A stretch of DNA of 64,000 bases from Oscillatoriales cyanobacterium (GCA_004292955.1 RDXX01000029.1:61650-125649); one strand, 5' to 3'; positions 7,669-16,132 are shown, counted from the stretch's first letter. A program made the numbers and translations. Notes: generated by a model not told the origin, from the letters alone.

Positions 7669-7770
7669 ATTGGGAATTGGTAATGGGGCATAGGGCATAA
7701 ATTATTTGTTAGTTCCAATTCCAAATTATCCATTACCAATTACGCATTTCCAATTCCCAATTACCAAAGA
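7669..7770. repeat. degenerate ATTACCAATT-type simple repeats
   Basis: Several imperfect copies of AATTGG(T/G)AA, CCAATTCC and CATTACCAATTA on both orientations fill the gap between the GTPase and the second Uma2 gene. Same simple-repeat class as 61471-61508. Confidence 0.5.
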
Positions 7771-7807
7771 TTGATATAATATCAGTGAATTCTGCAAAAG
7801 GGAGTCA

Positions 7808-8353
7808 ATGGCTATGGTAATGACAGCCGTTTTATCAGAAAATGTTTCTCTAGAAGACTTCATCGCTAGTCCCCCCGACGATATGGAATGGGTGGACGGA
7901 CAAATCGCGGAGAAAAATGGCATGACAGTAAAACACAGTAGAATCCAATCTAGACTAGATCGTGCTTGGGGAAATTACAAGATATCTAGCGGACAAGGGG
8001 GCGAAGTTTATACGGAAGTTCCTTGTCGTACTGACAGGCGAGTGCGTCGCCCTGATGTTGCTTATCTGACTGCTGAACTTGTTGCTGAATATGGCGATGT
8101 TCCTACTTTTCCTCAAAGTCCGCTGTTAATTGCTGAAATTGTTTCTCCTACTGATATTGCGGAAGAGATTTTTTTGAAAGCACAAGAGTATTTAGATTCT
8201 GGTTGTCTGGAAGTTTGGATTGTTTTTCCCGAAAGTCGCTGGATAATGATTGTGACTCAATCTCAAAAGTTGACTTTTAATCTGGATTCTACAATCAGCA
8301 CTCAGCTTGTGCTGTCTGGTTTTAGTGTTGCTGTTGATGAGTTGTTGGGTTGA
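7808..8353 (+). CDS. Uma2 family (DUF820) putative endonuclease, second copy
   Basis: 181 residues, GGGAG upstream. Clear paralogue of the product at 5544: EDFIASPPDDMEWVDGQI, RRPDVAYLTAELVAEYGDVP, LIAEIVSPTDIAEE, KAQEYLDSGCLEVWIVFP. Both retain the acidic and lysine-containing positions of the PD-(D/E)XK-like fold, so both may be active. Duplication in a locally repeat-rich segment suggests recombination. Confidence 0.85.
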   Translation: MAMVMTAVLSENVSLEDFIASPPDDMEWVDGQIAEKNGMTVKHSRIQSRLDRAWGNYKISSGQGGEVYTEVPCRTDRRVRRPDVAYLTAELVAEYGDVPTFPQSPLLIAEIVSPTDIAEEIFLKAQEYLDSGCLEVWIVFPESRWIMIVTQSQKLTFNLDSTISTQLVLSGFSVAVDELLG

Positions 8354-8935
8354 TAGCAAATATTAGTTACTTATTTATAATACCAATTTTACAAAAATTT
8401 GCTACAAAGCAATTTTAGGTTGATTTTCTGAACTTTGATTGATAGAAATACCGTAGATAAAAGGCAGGTCTAGATATTTTCATTCATAGCCAAGTTTGGG
8501 AATGCAAGTCTATTGAATAACCCAGGTACGTGGCTATGAAATGGTCGATTTTTTAGTTAGAGATTGTTGATGGATCCGCACCATACGAGTTATATAAAGG
8601 TGCGTCGCTATGAGATTATCGAGATTATTTAGGGATTTTCTCTTAGCGACACATTCTACAATTACTGCCTTCAGGGCTATTAGGCAAAGACTCTAGTTTG
8701 ATTTTTCAAGCCACCTCGACAGTTTGGGCAATAAATTATTAAAAAATTCTAATATTTCGCAGGTAGCGGCTTGACAAGATGGCAAGTTTTTGCAGTATTT
8801 TTTTAATAAAAATCACAAGCAACATAAAAAAAATTGTAAATTTGCACAAAGTCACCAATAGCGGTAAAATACTCATTGCTTTGTTTGCAAATCTACCGTA
8901 GATTCCAATTGGGAATTAAAACCAATAATTGAAAT
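8354..8935. other. 582-bp intergenic region upstream of ferredoxin
   Basis: No gene seen. It holds one imperfect palindromic repeat (8598-8657) and AT-rich sequence. Just before the ferredoxin gene a TAAAAT hexamer (about 8864-8869) is a possible -10 element; no convincing -35 was identified. Confidence 0.5.
8598..8657. repeat. GGTGCGTCGC ... GCGACACATTCT palindromic repeat
   Basis: AGGTGCGTCGCT at 8598-8609 pairs with AGCGACACATTCT at 8645-8657. A related element with the same right end (GACGCACATTCTA) lies at 18018-18080. Confidence 0.5.
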
Positions 8936-9253
8936 ATGTCTCAAACTTACACTGTTGAATTACTCCACCAAGGCAGCACTTATACCGTAGAAGTGCCCGA
9001 AGATCAACCAATTCTGCAAACTGCGATCGCCGCGGGGATTGATTTGCCCAACTCTTGCAATTCGGGGGTTTGTACTACTTGCGCTGCTAAGGTGGTTGAG
9101 GGTCAACTTAAGCAGGTTGATTGCATGGGTGTTAGTCCGGAACTTCAGGCTGAAGGTTATGTGTTACTTTGCGTTTCTTTTCCCCGATCGCACTTGAAGA
9201 TAGAAACTGAAAAAGAAGACATTGTTTACGATCGCCAGTTCGGTAAATCCTAG
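8936..9253 (+). CDS. plant-type [2Fe-2S] ferredoxin (FdC2-like)
   Basis: 105 residues. Cluster ligands in the plant-type pattern: C-x4-C-x2-C (CNSGVCTTC) and a distal Cys in GYVLLC. The segment between them (DCMGVSPELQAEGYVLLCVSFPRS) is longer than in photosynthetic PetF and resembles FdC2-type ferredoxins, as does the C-terminal extension (EDIVYDRQFG). Soluble electron carrier; likely a specialised partner rather than the main photosystem I acceptor. The sub-family call is inference from sequence pattern. Confidence 0.85.
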   Translation: MSQTYTVELLHQGSTYTVEVPEDQPILQTAIAAGIDLPNSCNSGVCTTCAAKVVEGQLKQVDCMGVSPELQAEGYVLLCVSFPRSHLKIETEKEDIVYDRQFGKS

Positions 9254-9306
9254 GACTAAGCTAAAATTTACGTAAGTACCCAAGTACCGATCGCGGTAAA
9301 ACCACT

Positions 9307-9510
9307 ATGGATCGCCCCATGACCACCCATTTCATTTCCGCAGAAGTAGACCTCCGCGATACGGCCGAAGAACTGCACTCAGCTATTGAAATTGAACTGC
9401 AAAAACACGGCGAACCCCTGCGCTGGGCCGTTACAGACGTGGATGTCGATCGCCAAAAGGCTCTGGTAGAAGGCTACGTGCTCGTGGAAGCATCCCCCGT
9501 AGCAGCGTGA
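9307..9510 (+). CDS. small conserved cyanobacterial-type protein
   Basis: 67 residues (63 if started at the second ATG, 9319). Acidic alpha/beta sequence (DLRDTAEELHSAIEIELQKHG; LRWAVTDVDVDRQKALVEGYVLV). Its TGA overlaps the GTG start of the DUF3326 gene by 4 bp (GTGA), so the two are translationally coupled and likely functionally related. No named family recognised. Confidence 0.65.
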   Translation: MDRPMTTHFISAEVDLRDTAEELHSAIEIELQKHGEPLRWAVTDVDVDRQKALVEGYVLVEASPVAA

Positions 9511-10673
9511 AGCCCCGCCCTTTAACAGTGGTTTTGATAGTCCCCACAGGCGTTGGAGCCTCGATTGGGGGCTTTGCAGGCGATGCGCTGCCCGTTGCTA
9601 GGGCGATCGCCCAAATTTCTGATACGCTAATTACTCACCCCAACGTCCTCAACGGTGCTCAACTTTATTGGCCGATACCTAATGCACTTTACGTCGAAGG
9701 TTACGCCCTTGACAAATTTGCAGCCGGATGCTGGGGCCTGCAACCGGTACATCAAAATCGCATCGGCTTAATCATGGACTGCGCGATCGAACCTGAGTTA
9801 CAATTGCGCCACTTGCAAGCCGTTGATGCTGCTAGAGCTACATTGGGTTTAAACATAACTGATTGTATTTTGACCGATCGCCCCCTGCAAGTAGAATTAC
9901 GCATTTCAGAATCAGGGGCATCCTGGGGGACGATCGGCAATCCCGACAGTTTACTGCGCGCCGCCGACAAATTGATCGCACAAGCAAAAGTCCAGGCGAT
10001 CGCAGTTGTGGCCAGATTTCCCGACGATGAAGGTAGCGTCGCCCTCGAAAACTACCGCCGCGGGAAAGGAGTCGATCCCCTCGCAGGCGCGGAAGCAGTC
10101 ATCAGTCACCTCATTGTCAGAACATTTAAAATTCCCTGCGCCCACGCCCCCGCCCTGTCGCCACTTCCCCTCGATCCACATCTTTCGCCACGATCGGCTG
10201 CGGAGGAAATCGGTTATACTTTCTTACCTTGCGTGCTTGCAGGGCTTAGCAAAGCACCGCAATTTGTCACTCCTGGTGTGGGACAGGCATCTTGCTTACC
10301 ACAGGTATTGGGCGGACAAGATGCCCGCCCCACAAGAGAGAACTTCCATGCAAACAGGCGAAATTTCGATTCGGTATCCCAGGATTTGTGGGCGGATCGA
10401 GTCGATGCGGTGGTAATACCGGCCACAGCGTGCGGCGGTAGTGCTATTCTGAGTTTGAGCGGGCGATCGACAGTACAAATTATTGCTGTGGGTGACAACA
10501 AAACCCAGATGCAAGCTTCCCCAGAAAAACTCGGAATCAAAGCTTTGCAGGTAAACTCATATTTAGAGGCGATCGGCGTATTGGTCGCTTTACGAGCCGG
10601 CATTAGTCCAGCTTCTTTGGGTGCAGACATCTCCTCCCTGCGGTGTTTGTCTGACTCAACTCAACAAATCTAA
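9507..10673 (+). CDS. DUF3326 family protein with an in-frame repeat insertion
   Basis: 388 residues, GTG start overlapping the upstream stop. The family signature is plain: TVVLIVPTGVGASIGGFAGD at the N-terminus, THPNVLNGAQLYWP, and a Gly-rich C-terminus (VVIPATACGGSAILSLS). DUF3326 proteins are conserved in cyanobacteria and plants; their function is not established. Residues ~258-276 (VGQASCLPQVLGGQDARPTR) are encoded by a GTGGGACAGGCATCTTG palindromic repeat (10278-10333) that keeps the frame, making this protein longer than expected. The insertion lies in a probable surface loop between two conserved blocks, so activity may be kept. Confidence 0.85.
   Translation: MKPRPLTVVLIVPTGVGASIGGFAGDALPVARAIAQISDTLITHPNVLNGAQLYWPIPNALYVEGYALDKFAAGCWGLQPVHQNRIGLIMDCAIEPELQLRHLQAVDAARATLGLNITDCILTDRPLQVELRISESGASWGTIGNPDSLLRAADKLIAQAKVQAIAVVARFPDDEGSVALENYRRGKGVDPLAGAEAVISHLIVRTFKIPCAHAPALSPLPLDPHLSPRSAAEEIGYTFLPCVLAGLSKAPQFVTPGVGQASCLPQVLGGQDARPTRENFHANRRNFDSVSQDLWADRVDAVVIPATACGGSAILSLSGRSTVQIIAVGDNKTQMQASPEKLGIKALQVNSYLEAIGVLVALRAGISPASLGADISSLRCLSDSTQQI
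10278..10333. repeat. GTGGGACAGGCATCTTG palindromic repeat inside a coding sequence
   Basis: GTGGGACAGGCATCTTGC at the left and CAAGATGCCCGCCCCACA at the right form an imperfect inverted repeat around a ~15-bp loop. The same family occurs in intergenic form at 21825-21983. Its length keeps the DUF3326 frame open. Confidence 0.75.
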
Positions 10674-10697
10674 AATCTAAAACCTAAAATCTAAAAT
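10666..10697. repeat. AAATCTA heptanucleotide tandem repeat
   Basis: Four to five copies of AAATCTA/AAACCTA starting in the DUF3326 stop codon and ending 7 bp before the CPBP GTG start, replacing any Shine-Dalgarno. Same family at 17953-17973, 50641-50670, 59885-59925 and 62479-62518. Confidence 0.65.
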
Positions 10698-10704
10698 TGA
10701 TTAA

Positions 10705-11298
10705 GTGCCAGAAAAACTTCCCGAAAATCCCGAAATTGAACCGTTGACGCGCACTCAGGTTTTAGTAGCAATGGGCGTGACAGCAATTATGTTGCTGGCG
10801 GTAGCTAAATTGTGGTTGATATTTGGATCGGTATCGCTTTTACCCGTGAAATTGATCGTCATGGATTTGTTCAAAGGATTGGCGATCGGACTGGCAATTA
10901 CAGGCGGTAGTGCGATCGTATATCAACTCTGGCCCGGTTATCGCCGGAGTGCAGACATTTACTTGGAAGTAGTGCTCAAACCTTTGTTTTGGCCGGATTT
11001 AATTTGGCTGGGACTGCTACCCGGACTTAGCGAAGAATTGCTATTTCGAGGCGTGATGCTGTCTGGTTTGGGATTGAATGTGACCGGTTTAGTTTTATCG
11101 AGTTTTTGTTTCGGCATTCTGCACTTGGGAGGAATGGATCAGTGGCCTTATGCTGTTTGGGCGACGGCTGTGGGTTTCCTGCTGGGTTACAGTGTTTTAG
11201 CTACTGGCAATTTGTTAGTACCAATTACAGCTCATGTCTGCACGAATTTGATTTCTAGCTGTGTTTGGAAGTGGGAACACAATATGGTGAAACGGTAG
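10705..11298 (+). CDS. CPBP family intramembrane metalloprotease
   Basis: 197 residues, GTG start. Several hydrophobic segments (VLVAMGVTAIMLLAVAKLWL; ILHLGG region; LLVPITAHVCTNLI) and the three CPBP motifs: EELLFRG (E-E-x3-R), FxxxH (FGILHLG) and HxxxN (HVCTN). These glutamic-type intramembrane peptidases process prenylated or membrane proteins; in cyanobacteria most substrates are unknown. No Shine-Dalgarno; a heptanucleotide repeat abuts the start. Confidence 0.85.
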   Translation: MPEKLPENPEIEPLTRTQVLVAMGVTAIMLLAVAKLWLIFGSVSLLPVKLIVMDLFKGLAIGLAITGGSAIVYQLWPGYRRSADIYLEVVLKPLFWPDLIWLGLLPGLSEELLFRGVMLSGLGLNVTGLVLSSFCFGILHLGGMDQWPYAVWATAVGFLLGYSVLATGNLLVPITAHVCTNLISSCVWKWEHNMVKR

Positions 11299-11316
11299 GG
11301 CGATCGCACAGATTGG

Positions 11317-11553
11317 TTAGTAGTGAGGACTTCAGTCCGCATCAATCCAAGGACTAAAGTCCTTACTACGAACCTTTGGTATTTGTTTGTAGTGAGGACT
11401 TCAGTCCGCAGAAATTAAAGGACTAAAGTCCTCACTACGAACCTTTGGTATTTGTTTGTAGTGATTAAAGTCCTTACTACGAACCTTTGGTATTTGTTTG
11501 TAGTGAGGACTTCAGTCCGCAGAAATTAAAGGATTAAAGTCCTTACTACGAAC
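11317..11553. repeat. array of GTAGTGAGGACTTCAGTCC palindromic repeats
   Basis: Four units starting near 11321, 11390, 11459 and 11501. A full unit is TAGTGAGGACTTCAGTCCGC, a short A-rich core, then GGACTAAAGTCCT(T/C)ACTACGAACC, with the spacer CTTTGGTATTTGTTTG between units. The third unit lacks its left arm. Single copies also at 13116-13173, 57908-57970 and 57975-58240. The rest of 11299-11701 has no gene. Confidence 0.8.
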
Positions 11554-11701
11554 TTTTTTTATGGTGTAATTTACGAGACATGATATAGCCTTTCTCAAAA
11601 AGGTGAGGTATGACTGACAGGTTATATAACCACTGAAACCAAGAGGGCCCAAGCCCAACAACGTCCGCGAATCTTTCTGAGACTCCCGAATCTGAGCTTT
11701 T

Positions 11702-12118
11702 TTAAGGCAATTGATAACTGCTCGATCGCACAATCAATTCACCTTGACTGGGGTTGCGGCTGAAGATAAAAGCTCCTTCTTTAGTTTCACCGCTTGACAA
11801 AAAATCAATTTGCTGATCTCCAGATTCCAAGACTTCGCCCTTGACGCGCAGTTCCGCTACAACTTGCACTGATTCTGCCGTTTCGCCGCCCGTGTTAGTA
11901 ACTTTAAACGGTACGTAAAATTGCCCTTTGGTGGCGCGAATTGGCTCGTTGCGAGTCACAGAAATCACAGGAGGTTCCTGTTTTTTAGTCACCCAGTTGT
12001 AAAGTACGAGTCCGGTGATGGTAGACAGGATCGAACAGGCGATCGCAAATGTTACCCATTCAGCAAAAGTTCTTTTTTCCGGTTGTTCCATTTTACTTTC
12101 GGCATTACTGTCACTCAT
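11702..12118 (-). CDS. TIGR02588 family protein
   Basis: Started at the ATG at 12116-12118 (138 residues, MSDSNAESKM...), which overlaps the stop of the upstream gene by 4 bp; the longer frame upstream only shadows that gene. One transmembrane helix (WVTFAIACSILSTITGLVLY) is followed by an extracytoplasmic beta-rich domain (FYVPFKVTNTGGETAESVQV; GAFIFSRNPSQGELIV). This is the small partner conserved next to TIGR02587 membrane proteins. Function unknown; a membrane complex with the neighbour is likely from the constant pairing and the coupled translation. Confidence 0.8.
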   Translation of the reverse strand: MSDSNAESKMEQPEKRTFAEWVTFAIACSILSTITGLVLYNWVTKKQEPPVISVTRNEPIRATKGQFYVPFKVTNTGGETAESVQVVAELRVKGEVLESGDQQIDFLSSGETKEGAFIFSRNPSQGELIVRSSSYQLP

Positions 12119-12969
12119 ACCGCCAACCTCCCCGCCGCGCCGCCAACAGTCGCCGGCAATCCCAATACTAACGTATAGCCCAACCAAACAGACCAAGGGT
12201 CGTCAAAGCTGAGTTTGTGGAAGAAAAACAACATAAATGCAGAAGCCACCAGCGATACTAAATACGCCATCACAGTTTCGCTGAGGGGACGCTGAAAAAT
12301 TCCTCGCTGCTGCTGGCGTTTTGCTTGAGAAGTAAAGTCGGCTGCGAATACAATACCGTAGGAAATTAGCAGCGAAGCGGCGATAATTGCTAATTGCCAA
12401 GGTGGCGAAATAGCTGCCGCTAGCATGGGAATTTCGTCAGTTGGGGCGATGTTGAAAGCAATTATCATCGCGCCAATTAAAGTAGCACCGATATCTGCTA
12501 AAGTGGGATTAATCATCGGTTCGCTGTCGCTATCTGAGCTTTGATAGCGATCGCCACTCAAGAAACCGCTTGCCAGGGCCACTCCCAAGGCAAAGGGCAA
12601 GCCTTCAAAGATGATTTTCCCCAAAGCTTGTTGCAGCGGAGTATCCGGCGTAATTTCCCGGAGCAAAAACAGGATAACAGCCGCGCAGACAATGCCAATG
12701 GCGATCGCTTCTACGGTATCGATTGCAGCATCCCGCCACCGGATGTCCTTAGTTTTGCGAAAGCCTTCAGTGCGAGTCAGCAAGAAAACGACGATAAAAG
12801 TAGTTATAATGGCGATCGACATTTGCGCTGGTTTAGTAGAGGAACCGATCCACCAAACCTCCATCGTATACAGCAGCGGAATCCCGAACAAAAATCCGCC
12901 AGATGCACCTCGAATGATGTCGTTTAATTCATTTGACCACTGATTTTTGCGTCTTTTTGACTTGTTCAT
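12115..12969 (-). CDS. TIGR02587 family integral membrane protein
   Basis: 284 residues with about seven hydrophobic helices (for example IAIITTFIVVFLLT; AIAIGIVCAAVILFLL; LGYTLVLGLPATVGGAAG) and the conserved N-terminal RGASGGFLFGIPLLYTMEVW. It matches the TIGR02587 membrane family in length and pattern. It starts the two-gene operon with the TIGR02588 partner. Function not established in the family; no transporter or enzyme motif seen. Confidence 0.82.
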   Translation of the reverse strand: MNKSKRRKNQWSNELNDIIRGASGGFLFGIPLLYTMEVWWIGSSTKPAQMSIAIITTFIVVFLLTRTEGFRKTKDIRWRDAAIDTVEAIAIGIVCAAVILFLLREITPDTPLQQALGKIIFEGLPFALGVALASGFLSGDRYQSSDSDSEPMINPTLADIGATLIGAMIIAFNIAPTDEIPMLAAAISPPWQLAIIAASLLISYGIVFAADFTSQAKRQQQRGIFQRPLSETVMAYLVSLVASAFMLFFFHKLSFDDPWSVWLGYTLVLGLPATVGGAAGRLAV

Positions 12970-13115
12970 GTTTGAGTGAAAACGCGCCTCTAAAAATTGG
13001 AAAATTAACTATTTTTTAAACATTCTCTATAATACAATATTGCTGGTATTCTTTCTCTAACTTGGGACGGAGATTTGATATTATATCATATCCGATTATC
13101 GGCAATAAAAACGGT

Positions 13116-13173
13116 TTGTAGTGAGGACTTTAGTCCGCATCCATAGAAGGACTAAAGTCCTCACTACAAACCA
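13116..13173. repeat. GTAGTGAGGACTTTAGTCC palindromic repeat, single copy
   Basis: TTTGTAGTGAGGACTTTAGTCC and GGACTAAAGTCCTCACTACAAA flank a 14-bp core, just downstream of the orphan antitoxin-like gene. Same family as the array at 11317. Confidence 0.7.
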
Positions 13174-13206
13174 ATATACATGATATGATTGATAAGTTTG
13201 GATATT

Positions 13207-13428
13207 TTAAATATTGTCGTAAATAGCATCTTCTTCGCTGTAGCCCGCCAATAATTGCTCAGCAGCAAGACGATGCCAAGCAGAATTTTCCTCTTCTGTA
13301 TCAGTTGTTTCTTTCACCAGAACAATAACTCTGACTTCTTGGTTAGCTGCCAAGTATTTTAAGAAAGTATCGGGAAATTCGATTTTCCCTTCATCTGTGA
13401 CTCTTGCTGGAAACTCGTAGGCTTTCAT
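13207..13428 (-). CDS. small antitoxin-like protein
   Basis: 73 residues. N-terminal half is AbrB/antitoxin-like (FPARVTDEGKIEFPDTFLKYLAANQEVRVIVLV), C-terminal half is an acidic helix (WHRLAAEQLLAGYSEEDAIYDNI) of the kind that binds a toxin. Such proteins usually precede a PIN or RelE toxin; here the downstream DNA holds only a palindromic repeat, so the toxin partner is absent or lost. Orphan antitoxin is inference. Confidence 0.55.
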   Translation of the reverse strand: MKAYEFPARVTDEGKIEFPDTFLKYLAANQEVRVIVLVKETTDTEEENSAWHRLAAEQLLAGYSEEDAIYDNI

Positions 13429-13470
13429 GGTATGTTTGAATCAGTATTTTACATGAATTTGTGAAGGCAG

Positions 13471-13710
13471 TTATAGTGCCAGTTTAATCTCGACAGATTC
13501 TCCCAAAGCTTCGTTGATAACAATCAGTTTTCCTTGACTATCTGCCCCTAATTGTTGATTGGGATTGAGTAATTCAATTCCATAAATAGTACCGTCGGGG
13601 GCAATGTCCACATTCATTCGATCGCTAACCTGGATAGTTTCTACCTGTGCGGTTTTTTCTGGCAGGTATATATCAGCTACGTTGTATCTCCCATCGTAAG
13701 TCAGTTTCAC
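13471..13710 (-). CDS. DUF2283 family protein
   Basis: 79 residues started at a GTG (13708-13710) because a strong Shine-Dalgarno (AGGAGG) sits 6 bp upstream; the longer frame overlaps the preceding HicB-like gene. DUF2283 features: KLTYDGRYNVADIYL, then DRMNVDIAPDGTIYGIELLN. Small beta-rich proteins of this family occur beside toxin-antitoxin genes; function unknown. Confidence 0.72.
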   Translation of the reverse strand: MKLTYDGRYNVADIYLPEKTAQVETIQVSDRMNVDIAPDGTIYGIELLNPNQQLGADSQGKLIVINEALGESVEIKLAL

Positions 13711-13723
13711 GGGAACCTCCTGC

Positions 13724-13885
13724 TCATTTGCCAAATATCTCGATGTAGCAGCGAATAGCTGACTTGACATCAGCTAATGCTTCCTCATAGGTGTCACCTT
13801 CACCAACTATGGCACCTTTGATGCCAAGGGGATAGGCTACATAACCGTCGGGATGTTTTTCAATGATTATTCTAAATTGTTTCAT
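13724..13885 (-). CDS. short HicB-like antitoxin
   Basis: A 53-residue frame, ATG at 13883-13885, TGA at 13724-13726. The sequence (FRIIIEKHPDGYVAYPLGIKG, then GEGDTYEEALADVKSAI) is the HicB/COG1598 partial RNase-H-like fold that normally pairs with HicA. No HicA gene is adjacent, and the DNA-binding C-terminus of longer HicB proteins is missing. It lies 13 bp before the DUF2283 gene and probably forms an operon with it. Confidence 0.72.
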   Translation of the reverse strand: MKQFRIIIEKHPDGYVAYPLGIKGAIVGEGDTYEEALADVKSAIRCYIEIFGK

Positions 13886-13916
13886 CTTCGCCTCTTTATT
13901 TTTATACTAACTTAAT

Positions 13917-14303
13917 TCACCACAGGCGCGCGATCGCATAAGCATCAAAAATAGCATCAACGCTCAAAACGGGTATCTGTTCTGCCATAGATTGGGCAAT
14001 TATCAGCCTGTCAAATGGATCGCGGTGATGCAAAGGCAGTGAAGCCACAACCTCAATATGGTCAAAACTTATTTCGAGTATCTCAATTCTATTAACTGCT
14101 ATTTGCTGCTTGACAAACTCCATAAAAGGCAGACTAAAGTTTAGCCTGCCGATGCTATGCTTAATCGCCATTTCCCAGACACTAGCTGTACTCAGGAGAA
14201 TCTCGTTATCTCCGTTGTCAATTAGCGATCGCCCTGTTATGCTCAGTCTTGAACTGTCTGTCGTATACCAAATAAAGGCATGAGTGTCCAACAACAGCCT
14301 CAT
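13917..14303 (-). CDS. VapC-like PIN-domain toxin
   Basis: 128 residues. PIN acidic residues are in place: D6 (LLLDTHAFIW), E in ASVWEMAIK, and D in HHRDPFDRLIIAQ, the layout of the COG3744 branch. VapC toxins are Mg2+-dependent RNases often acting on tRNA or rRNA. The start overlaps the antitoxin stop by 4 bp. Complete and likely functional as a pair. Confidence 0.88.
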   Translation of the reverse strand: MRLLLDTHAFIWYTTDSSRLSITGRSLIDNGDNEILLSTASVWEMAIKHSIGRLNFSLPFMEFVKQQIAVNRIEILEISFDHIEVVASLPLHHRDPFDRLIIAQSMAEQIPVLSVDAIFDAYAIARLW

Positions 14304-14530
14304 TCCATATACTCCTTAAATTCTTCTAGAGGTTCGTCAAAATCATCGGACATCCACACCATTCCTTTAGCACTCCCTGCTTGCCGATTCGGTTTAGCTT
14401 GTTTGGGAATTCCTACCAATTTTACAACAGGCTGATTATCTTTACTAATGGCAACTTCTTCACCTCTCATCGCCGCTTCGATTAATTCCAGAAGTTTTTC
14501 TTTAGCCTCAACAATGTCTACTTGATACAT
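14300..14530 (-). CDS. Phd/YefM-type antitoxin
   Basis: 76 residues. N-terminal Phd/YefM DNA-binding fold (MYQVDIVEAKEKLLELIEAAMRG, EEVAISKDNQPVVKLV) and a C-terminal toxin-binding tail with acidic residues (WMSDDFDEPLEEF). First gene of the operon with the PIN toxin; expected to neutralise it and repress the promoter. Confidence 0.87.
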   Translation of the reverse strand: MYQVDIVEAKEKLLELIEAAMRGEEVAISKDNQPVVKLVGIPKQAKPNRQAGSAKGMVWMSDDFDEPLEEFKEYME

Positions 14531-14575
14531 AACTTGTGCCTCCTTAATATCAATTTACAACATCACCATTCTAAC

Positions 14576-16132
14576 TCAATTCGATAAATCCTCTTCCTCC
14601 AAATCAACAGATTGTACTTCCATATCATCCGACTGCAACTGAGCAGGAGTAGCCGGAATCGCTGCAATAATTGCATCTATCACTCTAGCCACCGGAATAA
14701 TTTCCATCCCCAAATCTGGCACGGATTGATTCTTAGGAATAATCGCCCTTTTGAAACCCAATTTCGCCGCTTCCCTTAGCCGTAACTCTAATTGCGACAC
14801 CGGGCGTACTTGTCCGCCCAAACCGACTTCTCCGAGCAAAACTGTGCGTGCATCAATTACCCGATCGCGAAAACTGGCCACAACTGCGATCGCCACCCCC
14901 AAATCCGCCGCCGGTTCCTCCACCTTCAACCCGCCTACCGACGCCACAATCACATCCAATTTAGACAAAGGAATCCCCACCCTTTTCTCCAAAACAGCCA
15001 AAATTTGCTGCAATCTACTACTATCCACACCAGTAGTAGAACGGCGTGGCGCACCAAAACTTGCAGGGCTGACTAACGCCTGAATCTCCACTAAAATCGG
15101 TCGAGTTCCCTCGCAAGCAACCGTCGTCGAAGTACCCGGAGAAAATTCATCTTTATTGCCTAAAAACAACTCCGACGGATTATCTACTTCTCGCAAACCA
15201 TTGGCTACCATTTCAAAAACACCGATTTCGTGAGTCGCGCCAAAACGGTTTTTCATCGATCGCAAAAGGCGATGAGAAGCAAAGCGATCGCCCTCAAAAT
15301 ACAGTACAGTATCTACCAAATGCTCCAAAACCCTCGGCCCCGCCAAAGATCCATCCTTAGTAACGTGACCAACCAAGAATAAAGTAATATTTTCCCTTTT
15401 TGCAACCTGCATCAAAGCAGACGTACATTCCCGTACCTGAGCTACCGAACCCGGAGCCGATGTTAAATTAGCAAAATAAATAGTTTGGATGCTATCAATC
15501 ACCGCCACATTCGGTTTCAGCGCTTCCAACTCCCGCAAAACAACTTCTAAATCCGTCTCTGGAAGCAAGTAGAAATTCTCCGCTGAATTGTCCTGGGAAT
15601 CCGTTTTAGCCTCCCCATTGCTATCAGATATATTTCCGCCATTGCTTGACAAATTAACCGGATTAGCCACGCCCAAACGCTGCGATCGCAATTTTACTTG
15701 CTGACCAGACTCCTCCGCACTAACATAGAGTATTCTATCCTTGCGCGCCAACATATTCGCCATCTGTAATAGCAGCGTCGATTTCCCGATTCCCGGTTCC
15801 CCGCCAATCAACACCAGCGAACCCGGAACAATCCCACCTCCCAAAACTCGATCGAGTTCCCCATAGCCAGAAGGCCAGCGAGACTGAGTTTGGTCGGAAA
15901 TCTGCGATAATCTAAAAGATACCTTTGGTTGACCCTTCGACTTATCAGGAGGCGAACCGCCCACTGACTTAGTTGTCACCCCAGTCAAACCAGCCCGTGG
16001 CCCACCAGCAGTATGTGGTTCTAACTGCTCGTCAAAAGAATCCCACTTGTGACAGCTAGGACACCTGCCAAAATATTGTGGTGAATCATACCCACATTCC
16101 CGACAAATATATTGTATTCGAGGCTTAGGCAT
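14576..16132 (-). CDS. radA: DNA repair protein RadA (Sms)
   Basis: 518 residues. Domains in order: C4 zinc finger (C10, C13, C24, C27), RecA-like core with Walker A GGEPGIGKST (about 110-119), Walker B (NVAVIDSIQTI), the RadA-specific KNRFG motif, and a C-terminal Lon-like domain (SVGGLKVEEPAADLGVA). RadA helps branch migration during recombinational repair. About 25 residues around 160-190 (NGGNISDSNGEAKTDSQDN) form a polar insertion not usual for the family. Divergent from rpaB. Confidence 0.95.
   Translation of the reverse strand: MPKPRIQYICRECGYDSPQYFGRCPSCHKWDSFDEQLEPHTAGGPRAGLTGVTTKSVGGSPPDKSKGQPKVSFRLSQISDQTQSRWPSGYGELDRVLGGGIVPGSLVLIGGEPGIGKSTLLLQMANMLARKDRILYVSAEESGQQVKLRSQRLGVANPVNLSSNGGNISDSNGEAKTDSQDNSAENFYLLPETDLEVVLRELEALKPNVAVIDSIQTIYFANLTSAPGSVAQVRECTSALMQVAKRENITLFLVGHVTKDGSLAGPRVLEHLVDTVLYFEGDRFASHRLLRSMKNRFGATHEIGVFEMVANGLREVDNPSELFLGNKDEFSPGTSTTVACEGTRPILVEIQALVSPASFGAPRRSTTGVDSSRLQQILAVLEKRVGIPLSKLDVIVASVGGLKVEEPAADLGVAIAVVASFRDRVIDARTVLLGEVGLGGQVRPVSQLELRLREAAKLGFKRAIIPKNQSVPDLGMEIIPVARVIDAIIAAIPATPAQLQSDDMEVQSVDLEEEDLSN

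Noticed and set aside
11317..11553. Regular repeats suggesting a CRISPR array
   Set aside because: Units are palindromes with nearly constant spacers and one deletion; spacers are not unique and no cas genes are present.
12119..12196. Longer start for the TIGR02588 protein
   Set aside because: The extension lies in another frame of the TIGR02587 gene; the ATG with the 4-bp overlap is the normal arrangement.
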